This document shows positions 47,480 through 56,695 of a DNA stretch of 64,000 bases, in pieces. Within the stretch, counting starts at the first letter, position 1. Each line of letters starts with the position of its first letter. The position numbers were made by a program, and so were the translations under genes. The notes beneath the pieces are model-generated. The model was not told the DNA's origin. It searched no databases and saw nothing but the letters and a program-made list of their open reading frames with translations. This DNA comes from Kingdonia uniflora (lineage: Eukaryota; Streptophyta; Magnoliopsida; Ranunculales; Circaeasteraceae): positions 4,092,001 to 4,156,000 of the forward strand of contig JACGCM010001272.1 in NCBI GenBank assembly GCA_014058105.1. The letters run 5' to 3'.

Positions 47480-47782
47480 TCAGTATAACTGCCCCGCAGT
47501 TATGCCTATCCCAGTATATGAAGCTCTAACCCTGTCTTCCGTAAGAGTATAGAGATAGGCCCACCAGTCCTCGCCTGTCAAGACATCGACGTGAAACCTC
47601 CACTTGTAATAGAACTCTTCCTCAACTTCAATATCTTCATCTTCGAACATGCCTTGATACGTCTGAGGAACGGGAGTGGGTATCAAAATCTCCAAGGATT
47701 GATCACCAAAGTATTTTAACTTTAACCTCTGCATTTTAGATGCAATCCTCTCATCAAGGACTATACTGCGAGTCTTCACCAT
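47480..47782 (-). CDS. Short antisense ORF of element B (proximal, 100 codons)
   Basis: Open from ATG at 47,782 (MVKTRSIVLDERIASKM) to 47,480. It has an acidic EDEDIEVEEEFYYKWRFH segment. It is the counterpart of 10,139-10,456 in element A. Its first residues MVKTRS also match the start of the distal antisense gene, so the two antisense ORFs may have arisen by duplication of one N-terminus, or both may be alternative first exons. It lies about 330 bp inside the 3' LTR. Confidence 0.5.
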   Translation of the reverse strand: MVKTRSIVLDERIASKMQRLKLKYFGDQSLEILIPTPVPQTYQGMFEDEDIEVEEEFYYKWRFHVDVLTGEDWWAYLYTLTEDRVRASYTGIGITAGQLY

Positions 47783-48101
47783 TCTTAAAATTTTTCAGGG
47801 AATTTCACAAAGGACAAGGGTAACCTGCTTAAAAAATTTGATGCAGGTATCATTTATATAACCCTATATTTAATGTACAGATATATTTTACCAAGCATCA
47901 TCATTCATTATAGACGCAACTTTTCGAATCATAACCGTCACATACATTAGTATCAACTTCCACATTTAATAACCGTCATTTCCAGAAAACCTGCATAGTT
48001 CTACACAGTCAATACCATCATTATTCTATTTCAATTATCAAGAATTTTAACCCATATTACAAGTTGATCATTTCTCAACCAAAGCTACTCGTGACTTCGG
48101 T

Positions 48102-48115
48102 TGCGAGGGGGTGAT
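48102..48115 (+). other. Polypurine tract of element B
   Basis: GCGAGGGGGTGAT directly before the 3' LTR TGTAGG. Confidence 0.8.
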
Positions 48116-48739
48116 TGTAGGGACTTATCCCTCGATCTCACCCAAAGTCGAGCTCATCTAGTTCGAATTACCTTCATCTCAGACTCAGGCATTTTTAAGA
48201 TATTTCCCCAGTTAACATTCTAACCTACCCCATGAACTGGTTAAGAATGTGAGCCGAACTTAAGCTGGAAAACCTTATCCAGTTAAAGACACCTGTCTCC
48301 ATACAAACTCGTCATTTACTCAGTCAACCACCACTAACCACATTATTCGGAGAACGTGCTTCAGTACGATAAAGAGCTATGAAGAAGGTCTATATAAAGA
48401 AAAAGTTTCAGAAGAGATAGGAACTAGAAAAATTACACAAGAGATTACCTAGAAACTACTTGTTCTTGATTCTCGATAATTATCAAAACTTCTTAAGTTA
48501 CAAGATTCAAGCATTTCTATTTTTAGAGATTACTTGTAATAAGATATCCGCCTCAAGCAATAAATATATTTTTAACAAAAATCCTCCACACGAGGTCGTG
48601 TTTTTTTTACATATTCAAAGGTTTTCCACCCTAAAATTACTTGTTTTATTTCTTACTTTCTATTAGAATATTATTACAGGTTCATTGGTGTGATAGCGAA
48701 TTCTAAACCATTTTAAGCTTATGGAATTTGGCTATTACA
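48116..48739 (+). repeat. 3' LTR of element B
   Basis: 624 bp; starts TGTAGGGACTTATC and ends GGCTATTACA; followed by ATATT of the target duplication and then copia 2 integrase. Confidence 0.93.
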
Positions 48740-48744
48740 ATATT

Positions 48745-49135
48745 GATTTACCTGTAAATTTATAGGGAAAGTGATTACGTTATTCAGTCTATATTCAGAA
48801 TTGAGTTCTTTCTTGTTATGTTCCTGTTAATCCTTATCATTTATGGACTGGAAGAAATCCCGGTCTTAATCACTTACGTGTTTGGGGTTGTCCTGCAGAG
48901 ATAACATTGTTTAACCTGAATATTGGAAAGTTAGATTCGAGGACTGTTAGTTGTTTCTTTCTTGGTTTCCCAGAGAGATCGAAAGGATTCATGTTTTATT
49001 GTCCTTCTTGGCCCATAGAGATTGTTGAGTGTGCTCAGGCCCATTTCATAGAGGAGGGAGATTACTTTACTAGTACTATTCATAGAGAGGTTATCTTTGA
49101 GGAGGGTTTTGAAACTTAGAGTCCAATTGCTATTC
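48745..49135 (+). pseudogene. Integrase 3' part of copia 2
   Basis: The frame of 32,177 continues with the LP-x-x-LWG region of copia integrases, then VPVNPYHLWTGRNPGLNHLR, VWGCPAEITLFN and LDSRTVSCFFLGFPERSKG. Stops near 48,764 and 48,800 interrupt it; 48,907-49,119 is open. Confidence 0.85.
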
Positions 49136-49148
49136 TGTCAGTATTATT

Positions 49149-50954
49149 ATGCTTCCGCGTTTATCTGATATTGACATTGTGATGAGTACGGTTCCAGACT
49201 CAATTCCAGACCCCGTTGTAACACCGGTTCTTACTCAGATTTTCCCTTCACCCACTCCCGTTCAACTTCCTATTATTCCACCTCTAGTCCAGCCTCTTGC
49301 TCTTACTCGGAGATCCTCTAGAAAGAGGCGTTCAACCCTTTCTTCAGATTATCATCTTTATTCTGTTAAAGGGGATTTATTTAATTTTGTGGATACAATA
49401 TCTTTCATTACGGCTATGGCTAGTAGTTTTGTAGATCAGTGGCGTAATGCCACGACAGATGAGATAGATTCTATGTCTCACAACTCTGTGTGGGAGTTAA
49501 CACCTTTACCTAAAGAATCTAAGGTAGTTAAATGCAAATGGATCTTTAAGGCCAAACGTGATTCTGAAGGTAAGGCTGAGCGTTTCAAATAAAGACTTGT
49601 TGCGAAGGGTTTTAAACAATATCCAGGAATTGACTTTGAAGAGACTTTCTCACTAGTTTCGAAGAAGGATTTATTACAGATTATTTTAGCCCTTATGGCG
49701 CATTTTGACTTGAAGCTTCATCAGATGGACATCAAGACAGCTTTTCTTAATGAACATCTCAACGAGGAGATTTATATCCACCAACCCTAAGATTTTGAGG
49801 CCGAAGGGAATGTTCGACTATTTTGTCAGCTTAATCACTCTATCTATGGTCTCAAGCAGGCGTCTAGGCAGTTGTACCTACAGTTTCATGTGGTGGTTTC
49901 GAACCATGGTTTTGTCGAGTACAAAATGGATCATTGTATATATGTTAAACAGTGTGGGCGATGTTTTATATTTATGGTTTTGTACGTCGATGATATTTTA
50001 CTCGCTAGCAGTGATGTCCAGTGTTTTCAAGAGACAAAAGCCTTCTTATCTCAGTATTTTGATATGAAGGATATGGGAGATGCCAGTTATGTTCTTGGCA
50101 TTAAGATTGAACAGGACAAGACCAAAGGGATACCTGGTATATTTCAGAGTGTGTATATTGATAAAGTTTTGAAGAGGTATGGCATGCAGTATTGCAAAGT
50201 AGGTGAAGTCCCTATTGTGAAGGGATATATCTTCAGGAAGACGATATTGTACAAGATAGTTTCTTCATACATCGCTAAGGAGTATGCTTCAGTTGTTAGT
50301 AGCCTCATGTATAACATGATATGCATGAGACCCAACATCAGTTTTGTTGTTGGGATGTTAGGAAGGTACCAAAAGAACCCTTCTATTATTCTTTGGCAGG
50401 CACCCAAGAAGGTTCTTCGCTATTTGAAGAGGACTAGAGATTATAAACTGGTTTATAGGAGATCGGATGAGCTCATGGTCTTGGGCTACTCTGACTCTAA
50501 TTTTGCTGGGGACAAAGATGATAAGAAGTATACTTCTGGTTATGTTTTTATGCTTGCTAATGGCGTTATCTCGTGGAGAAGTGTCAAACAGCCTCTTGTA
50601 GCCTCCTCGACTATGAAAGCATAGTATGTGGCTTGTTATGAGGTTTCCCGATAGGCTGTATGGCTCAAACAATTTATTCATGAGCTGAAGGTTGTTGATT
50701 CAATTTTTAGACCATTGTGAGTATTTTTCCACAATGAGGCAGTCGTCAAGTATGTTAAGAATGATAATGTGATTATGGATAATAGGTGTATTGACATTAA
50801 GTATCATGTTGTCATTGATAAAGTACAACAACATATTATCAAGATTCTTTATTTGTCGATACTAGAGATGATTGTTGATCCGCTTACAAAGGGACTTTCG
50901 ATACCATCCTTTAGGGGACATGTTACGCGTATGGGATTGCTGGAGTCTCTTTGA
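49149..50954 (+). pseudogene. pol: Reverse transcriptase and RNase H of copia 2
   Basis: SSFVDQWRNATTDEIDSM and VVKCKWIFKAKRDSEGKAE open RT; a TAA stands at 49,590-49,592. GIDFEETFSLVSKKD, LKLHQMDIKTAFLNEHL and IYGLKQASRQLY follow, then the catalytic FMVLYVDDILLASSD at about 49,975 in a 250-codon frame (49,872-50,624). RNase H has GYSDSNFAGDKDDKKYTSGY and ISWRSVKQPLVASSTMKA, and after a stop reads to VDPLTKGLSIPSFRGHVTRM, ending at 50,952-50,954. About 780 bp of non-coding DNA separates it from the polypurine tract. Confidence 0.88.
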
Positions 50955-51728
50955 TGATTGCTCTTTTACGTGGGAGTAGTTATTTTATTATTATTATTAC
51001 TGCACTAGGATTCTTTATCCAAGTAGGAGTTATTCCTAGTTATTATTTTGGTCGACATTCAGTTTTGATTTTAATTATTTAGCTACTATTATATTTGAAT
51101 CTGTTATTTTATATGTGTACATTTTAAGTTTCAATTATGCAATTGCAATAAATTCTTAGATACGAGTGATTTCATCACATGACGGTTGTTTAAGTATCAA
51201 TTGCCTATAGAGAATACTGAAAGGTTTCTCAAGTTTGCTTGGGCTGGATATGGGTAGGCTTTACATCCTTTGGCCTTCATTTCAGTATAAGCGATGGTCT
51301 TCACATGACGGTTTTTCTAAGTATTGAAATGATATGTCTAAGTATTGAAATGTCTAAGTATTGAAATGACAGTTTGTCTGGTAAACACATGTTGCAGGAC
51401 ACTAATGGAAATGTACTAGCACATCATTAAGGTGTACATTTTCCATTCATACGCTAAACTTTACCAGTAATGAAATTATACTTGAAAGTTATTGAGGTTG
51501 CTAGTCCAATGTCCATGCTATGAATTAGGCATGTGCTCAAAGGCCTGACCAAACTTTGTCCGTGAACTGTGTTAGCCATCTTTTTAGTCGTAGAGTACAG
51601 TCAAGTTCGATGTAATATTGCCTTCAAAAAATTATCATGTGTGGTTTTAAAAATAAATGATGGCCATCCGCTTTTCATAAAAACCGTGAATCAGACTCAA
51701 AATATTTTTTGTAAAATCAAGTTAGCGT

Positions 51729-51740
51729 CGGGTGGGAGAT
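51729..51740 (+). other. Polypurine tract of copia 2
   Basis: GGGTGGGAGAT directly before TGTTGGATT, the usual copia arrangement. Confidence 0.7.
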
Positions 51741-52106
51741 TGTTGGATTTTTTATCTATACCGGCACTACTCAATGTTTTAACTTCCGGTTTATGAGCAC
51801 ATATGTTAATAGTTCGCATAGGTGTTATTGGTTATGCCTAATTGCTACACCAAGTTAAGGTTGGTGGGACCTAGTGTTACTTTTTATTAGGATTTGAGGA
51901 TATAATGGGAAGATCACTCAAACCCTATCAGGTTAAATAGAGAGGAAGTCCCTCTTAGAAGCTACTACACAGAAAACCATCACATTGAGGTCTACAGCCA
52001 ATCCAAGGGAAGACTCCACTCACGAATAGGGGATTTTCATAGAGTATGAGAAGAGGTTAGTATAATCTCATTGACTTATTGATCATAGTTATTGTATGAT
52101 AAAACA
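51741..52106 (+). repeat. 3' LTR of copia 2
   Basis: 366 bp from the polypurine tract to AAAACA. Only the right 264 bp match the 5' LTR well. Confidence 0.72.
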
Positions 52107-53540
52107 ACAAACAATGTAAATATTAGATTGTTTAAAATGTTTGGTGTAACTAAGTTTATTAATAGTTTGATGTGGATTTAGTTGATGAAGATATATATAG
52201 TTGATATAATTGCTTCTAGCATAAATTCTGCTCATTAGCATTTTGTGGTGATCTACTATAGTCTTGTTTACACAGTGGGAGAAAATCTTGGAACAAGTGA
52301 ATGGAACGGCGAGATGGTGGAGCTCGAAGGATATGAAGAAGTGTACTTTTGTAAGTAGTTATTGGAAGGGGCCAAGGTTTAATGGAGGTCCTATCTCGGT
52401 TTTTGCCTATTTACTTGGAAGTCATGACCAACCTTAGTACCTTACAACCTTATAAACCTTTAAAATCTCTTCTTTTCAAGACAGCTGCGATTATTAAGTG
52501 GAATCTTAAAAATTAGCATTATTTTTTGTGAAATAAAACATGATTTCTCCTCTTCTACATCACGGGAAACTAAAATTATGGGAACATGTCTGCTTCGGTC
52601 GACATCGTTTTATTAAAGGTAACCAAAACAACTTTTGGATTTTTAGGGGTGCTTTAAGTTAGTCATTTTCTAAGTGGTAAATTATACAATATGCACCAAG
52701 TTTCCCTTTGATGAGCTTTAAAATATGAGGGGCTGTCGATGATGCTCTTATGACCTTGATTTGCTTTCCTGCGAATAAAGAAGTCAAGGAAGGCACAAAT
52801 TCGAGTTAAAAGATTCTTGTGGTATGGCTCTGAACTAATGGCTAGTTTTCTTGAAAAAAAACAATTTAATTACCACTTGTATCCTTTTAATGCCTCTAGT
52901 CTAAACTAAGAAACCCTTAAGAAAACATGAATTAACCGCAAACATCCCTAAATAAAGACATACATAACACAACACAAATATAATACAGTAAAACCACCAT
53001 TTTGATTAATGAAAATTATGCTACATTCTCATTGAAACTATCGCAACTCTAGTAGAGTAAAACCAAATATACCCCCATCCCACAAAACATCAATTAAATT
53101 AGATAGATTAAAACTACTGCAACACGAGCATAGTAAAACTAAATATACCCTCGCACAAAACGTCAATTAAATGAAAGTAAACATTAGAATTTAACAACTA
53201 ACTCCTTCCCCCAAAACCTAGAAAACTAAATGCTAATCAACTCGCGAAGGTCCCGCAAATCTAAATCAAAGTGGAGAAAATTGCTTCAACGACATTCAAT
53301 CAAAGAGGATGCAATATCAATGAAGAAGATGCATGATATTAGATGAAGAGAGAGTGTTTTCAAATTCAAAGAAAGAGGGAGGATGAGTAACTTTTATTTC
53401 AAAGAAAGGAGGAGGATGAGTAATTTTTATTTGAGAAATTTGCTCTTACCCTCCATTATGATAGAAGAATTTGTAATTGCCCCCCCCCCAATATTGGCAC
53501 TTATTGGCCTATGACCCCCATTTTTGGGTTGACTGGCCTT
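52107..53540. other. Stretch without a recognised gene; short direct duplications
   Basis: AT-rich. Two duplications are visible: GTAAAAC.AAATATACCC..CAAAAC.TCAATTAAAT at about 53,060 and 53,130, and AAAGA(A)AGG.GGAGGATGAGTAA.TTTTATTT at about 53,370 and 53,402. A C-run is at 53,480-53,489. The outer part of the left MULE end may begin near 53,432. Confidence 0.4.
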
Positions 53541-53622
53541 TGACTGGTCAGATTTTTGTAAACTTCCAAAAACACCCTCGCGTGCAAAACATGTGAATTA
53601 GTGACCCAGGTTACCGGTTGCG
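53541..53622 (+). repeat. Left terminal inverted repeat of MULE (recognisable part)
   Basis: Pairs with 60,700-60,774. The real left end may lie up to about 110 bp further out. Confidence 0.75.
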
Positions 53623-53974
53623 TTTTACTTTACTTTTATTTTAAACCCTCGATCTACTCATCAAGATCTAACGATCCATATTGAAATCAAATTTGAGCGT
53701 TATTTTCAAACCTCAAGCTTAATTCAAGCGTACCTATGTTTCTCTTCGCTCAAAAACTTACCTCAAAACCTCTGTTTTTATTTTGTTGGACAATGGGGGA
53801 AGGTTCCAAGTCTGAGATAACAATTTTTGGTCTGTTTTCATATGCTTTTGTGTTTGTATTTTAATTTTAATTTTTTTTTGCCATTAAAGCTTGTTTAAGC
53901 TTTGGGGGGGGTAATGATGAAGTATAGAAACTAATATGGGGGGGGGGGGGGTATAGTCTAACTAACATAAATTC

Positions 53975-54493
53975 ATGAAACAGGCTAAAATTTGTGTAAT
54001 TTGTGGTGATGGTGGCCATGAAACAGGATTGGGTTGTCATGGATTTACAACAAATGAAAGAAAGAAGGTTGTATGGGAATTATGATGTTAAAGAAATCTA
54101 ACACTGAAAAAATCCCCTAATAAGAAGTTTCTTAGTTGCCAAGTTAGTGAATGCAATGCTTTCAAGTGGTTGGATATTGCAATTAAGGAGCCTAAATGTG
54201 AGACTGAGACTTCTTTTAGTGGTGGTCGTTTTGGGTGTGGATCTTCAAAGCATTGGTGGAAACTATGCCCAAGGAGGTCTACCAATTATGATCTTTGTGG
54301 TGGTCCAAGGAGGTTACTTACTTCTACAGTTGATAAATCCAAGGGGTAAAAATTTCTCAAGTGTGTTAATAGTCACTGTGGGAACTTTAATTGGCTTAAG
54401 GTGTTCATGCAGGATGAAAAGATGAAGAAGAAAGAAGGAAATGAGAGATGTAGACCTCAAAGTCCAAATGTAAGCTACAATGGAGTTGAATGA
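53975..54493 (+). pseudogene. Two-module GRF-type zinc-finger ORF in MULE
   Basis: One + frame of 173 codons from ATG (MKQAKICVICGDGGHETG) to a stop at 54,491-54,493, with in-frame stops near codons 37, 39 and 127. Module 1 has Cys-x2-Cys-Gly, a second Cys pair and NKKFLSCQVSECNAFKWLD; module 2 has YDLCGGPRRLLTS and KFLKCVNSHCGNFNWL. Both fit the GRF zinc-binding pattern (Cys..., KF-x-x-C, Cys-x-F-x-W), which in other proteins binds single-stranded nucleic acid. Between them is a Cys/Trp segment (GRFGCGSSKHWWKLCPRRS). It reads inward from the left terminal repeat and converges on the transposase, the arrangement of the two genes of MuDR, but it is not like mudrB. It could be an accessory gene of the MULE or a captured host fragment. 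Confidence 0.6.
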
Positions 54494-55086
54494 ATTTTGT
54501 AGGGAATTCAAAGGGAAGGCTAAACTTGTTTGACAAAGGAAGAAGTAATTATATCTATTTTATAAGGTTTTGTGTACTTGTCTGACAAGTCTTGTGTATA
54601 AAATTATACTATTTTATCTATTTGTAAGGGTTTTCTCTGTATGTTGAAAGGGATTTTCTTTTTATGTTGTAATGGATTTTCTCTATTTGTGTAATGGTAC
54701 TTCAAATGTAATTGTGTTTCTTAATCCCCAAAACTCCAATCTTTTATGCCATGCAACACAGTTTTGTGGTTAATGTCATGAAGCACATTTGTTTGTTTTT
54801 TTTTTAATTTTAAATTGAGTAGACTTGTATTAACATTTCAACACTGTTTTATGGGAATTAGCCTTGGTTTAAACCCCCAACTCCTAACCACTTACCCCTT
54901 TAAACTAGTTTATGGGAATTCATCAGTCATTAATTGCACCAAGTAACCCCCCAATGTGAATGTTTTTCATCTTTAAAAGGTGTAGGTTTCTGCTTCTTCT
55001 TTCTCATCTCTTACTTCTTCTTTTTTCTTTCTCTCTTTCTCAAAGGTTACATTATGTTTTTCTCCCTCTTTCAAAAACTAGAAGTC

Positions 55087-55291
55087 ATGGATTTTGACAA
55101 TGAGAATGAATGGATGTATGGGGATGGAACTGATTCTCCCAAGGCAACAGTGATAAAGATCAAGAGGACAAGGAGGATGAGAATAATGTTGTCTCAGACT
55201 CAGACTTTCATAGTTCATCTGCAGAGTCTGAGAATGAGTGGGATGATGGTATTATTAACTCTAATTTTGAGGAAATAAAGATTGGAGATGC

Positions 55292-55362
<71 letters not shown>

Positions 55363-55507
55363 AAAGTGAATAAAAAGATGAAGCTAATAATGGTGAAGAT
55401 GATGCAGAAGATGGCACGGAGGATGGTGTGGATGGCAAGAAGAAAGATGGTGGTGAGAAGAAAGGAGATGGTGGGGAGAAGGGAGATGGAGTTTATGTTG
55501 TGGCAGT
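55087..55507 (+). pseudogene. Acidic, repeat-containing ORF in MULE
   Basis: ATG at 55,087 opens MDFDNENEWMYGDG; after a frame change near 55,145 the sequence becomes strongly acidic (KDQEDKEDENNVVSDSDF, SAESENEWDDG) up to a stop at the microsatellite. Beyond the microsatellite a third frame continues as acidic and Gly/Lys-rich (NGEDDAEDGTEDGVDG, then GGEKKGDGG). No domain recognised. It may be a second exon or gene of the accessory unit, or an acidic transposase N-terminus from a related element. Confidence 0.35.
55293..55364 (+). repeat. Compound microsatellite (TAA)14 - (GAA)10
   Basis: Uninterrupted TAA units to about 55,334, then GAA units to about 55,364. Both + and - frames across it translate to homopolymers (Asn/Lys or Tyr/Ser) that are artefacts. 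Confidence 0.95.
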
Positions 55508-55729
55508 AGTAGATTTTTTTTTCTAGATTGTGTTTATATTATTGTGTTATTGTGTTTTTTTTCTTTTGTGTTATTGTTTACTATGGACAAAACCTAGAGT
55601 ATTGTGATAGCTAGGTTTTCTCCTTATTGTGATACCTATGGTTGACTGAAATTTATTGACTGTGTGCCTAGAGTATTGTCCAAGTGAAAAGATGTAAATG
55701 GACAAAACCCCTACTGATGGCACTCTGAT

Positions 55730-56080
55730 TGACACAGGTATTTGTAGAGTTGTTCTTAAAACTTAGGAGGGTATACCAATGGTTGTAGTAGCTGGGAGGA
55801 CTAGAGCTCAATCTAAATTTGGTATGGTCTAAATTAGGGAGGGTGTACCAGTAGCTGTAGTAGCAGGGAGGGTATACCAGTGGCTATAGTAGCAGAAATT
55901 GAGTATGGTCTAAATTTGGCTATCAGGCACAACATTTTAAAGATTCTTGTTTACAATGATTCAATAGAAGCTATCCATTTTCTAGCCTTAGTCAATGATG
56001 GAACTCCATGGAGAGTTATAAGACTGGTGGACTCCAAGAAGATGCTTCAGGTACTTGGTACTTCAGAGTTTAGCCTTTAG
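55730..56080 (+). pseudogene. RNase H-like (RVT_3 type) fragment in MULE
   Basis: 55,880-56,080 reads VAEIEYGLNLAIRHNILKIL and VYNDSIEAIHFLALVNDG, which fits the second half of a plant RNase H-like domain (catalytic Glu before the helix, Asp-Ser in the next strand). Upstream, DKTPTDGTLIDTGICRVVL may be its first strands. The linking part is broken by three direct copies of a 33-45 bp segment (GAGGGTATACCAGTGGCTGTAGTAGC) at about 55,766, 55,838 and 55,868. It could come from a LINE or from a host RNase H-like gene. Confidence 0.45.
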
Positions 56081-56690
56081 CCTTGTTCAGAAGTATCTTA
56101 ATAAGTAGAACATGCAAAATAAAACACAAGGCATCTATAATTCAGTTGTTAGTTAGTTATGTTTTAACCTTAGGGGTTCACTTTTATACATTTTTATCTT
56201 CTGTAATGTAAGAAATGTCTAATGTGATACTAACCTGCGAACTCTTGCAGCACTCAATAAGAACTTCACAACACACTCCAACCTGCAAAGCGCACACAAT
56301 GCATCTATAATTCAGACATAAGTAGAATATGCAAAATAAATAGAAAATGAGAAAATCTGCACCTAAACAAACCTGGAACATTTTTAATAGCAACAAAACC
56401 ATAACTCAGACAGAATTCAGACATAACTAGAACATGCAATATCAAAAAAATACTTAAAATAAACTTATTCTGCAACCATAACAAATAAAATGAAAATGTA
56501 TAAGCATTTAACCATCCAACACATAACATTGTCTTACAGTGTCACCATTGGTGTATTCTACAAAAATAGGCACTCAAGACAGTTAAATAGAATTAACCCA
56601 TTACAAAATAATAACAATTGCATATTATTGTCACAAAAAAATAGTGAATAACCAAAAAAGTAGAAAATGCCCTACAACAAGCTATTTATG
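56080..56690. other. Stretch without a gene inside MULE
   Basis: Probably the 3' untranslated region of the transposase. Contains a repeated block with CATCTATAATTCAG and AATTCAGACATAA(C/G)TAGAA(C/T)ATGCAA at about 56,130, 56,300 and 56,412. Confidence 0.4.
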
Positions 56691-56695
56691 GCTGC

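Larger units (their letters stand above)
32178..48739 (+). mobile_element. Ty3/gypsy LTR retrotransposon, Tat type (element B), nested in copia 2
   Basis: LTRs of 623 and 624 bp bound it, and a degenerate 5-bp duplication flanks it. It has the same order as element A: primer site, gag, protease, RT-RNase H, second RNase H, integrase, tandem repeats, antisense genes, polypurine tract, 3' LTR. The length of 16.6 kb includes a 1.9 kb insertion at 34,122-36,063. The LTRs differ by roughly 10-13% by eye. The LTR sequence of A and B is similar only in short blocks, so they belong to different families of one lineage. Confidence 0.92.
28877..52106 (+). mobile_element. Ty1/copia retrotransposon (copia 2), split by Tat element B
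   Basis: LTR-like ends match at 28,877-29,139 and 51,843-52,106. The inside has a TGGTATCAG primer site, gag, protease and integrase to 32,177, then continues in the same integrase reading frame at 48,745 when element B and one 5-bp target copy are left out, through RT and RNase H to a polypurine tract at 51,729. Without the insert it is about 6.7 kb. It has many stops, an internal gag-protease deletion and LTRs that disagree in their left parts, so it is old and inactive. Confidence 0.88.

Noticed and set aside
55208..55509. Poly-Asn/Lys (+) and poly-Tyr/Ser (-) proteins
   Set aside because: Translations of the TAA/GAA microsatellite.
56184..56529. Hydrophobic - ORFs of 72-74 codons
   Set aside because: They lie in the probable transposase 3' UTR, overlap a repeated AT-rich block and show no domain.
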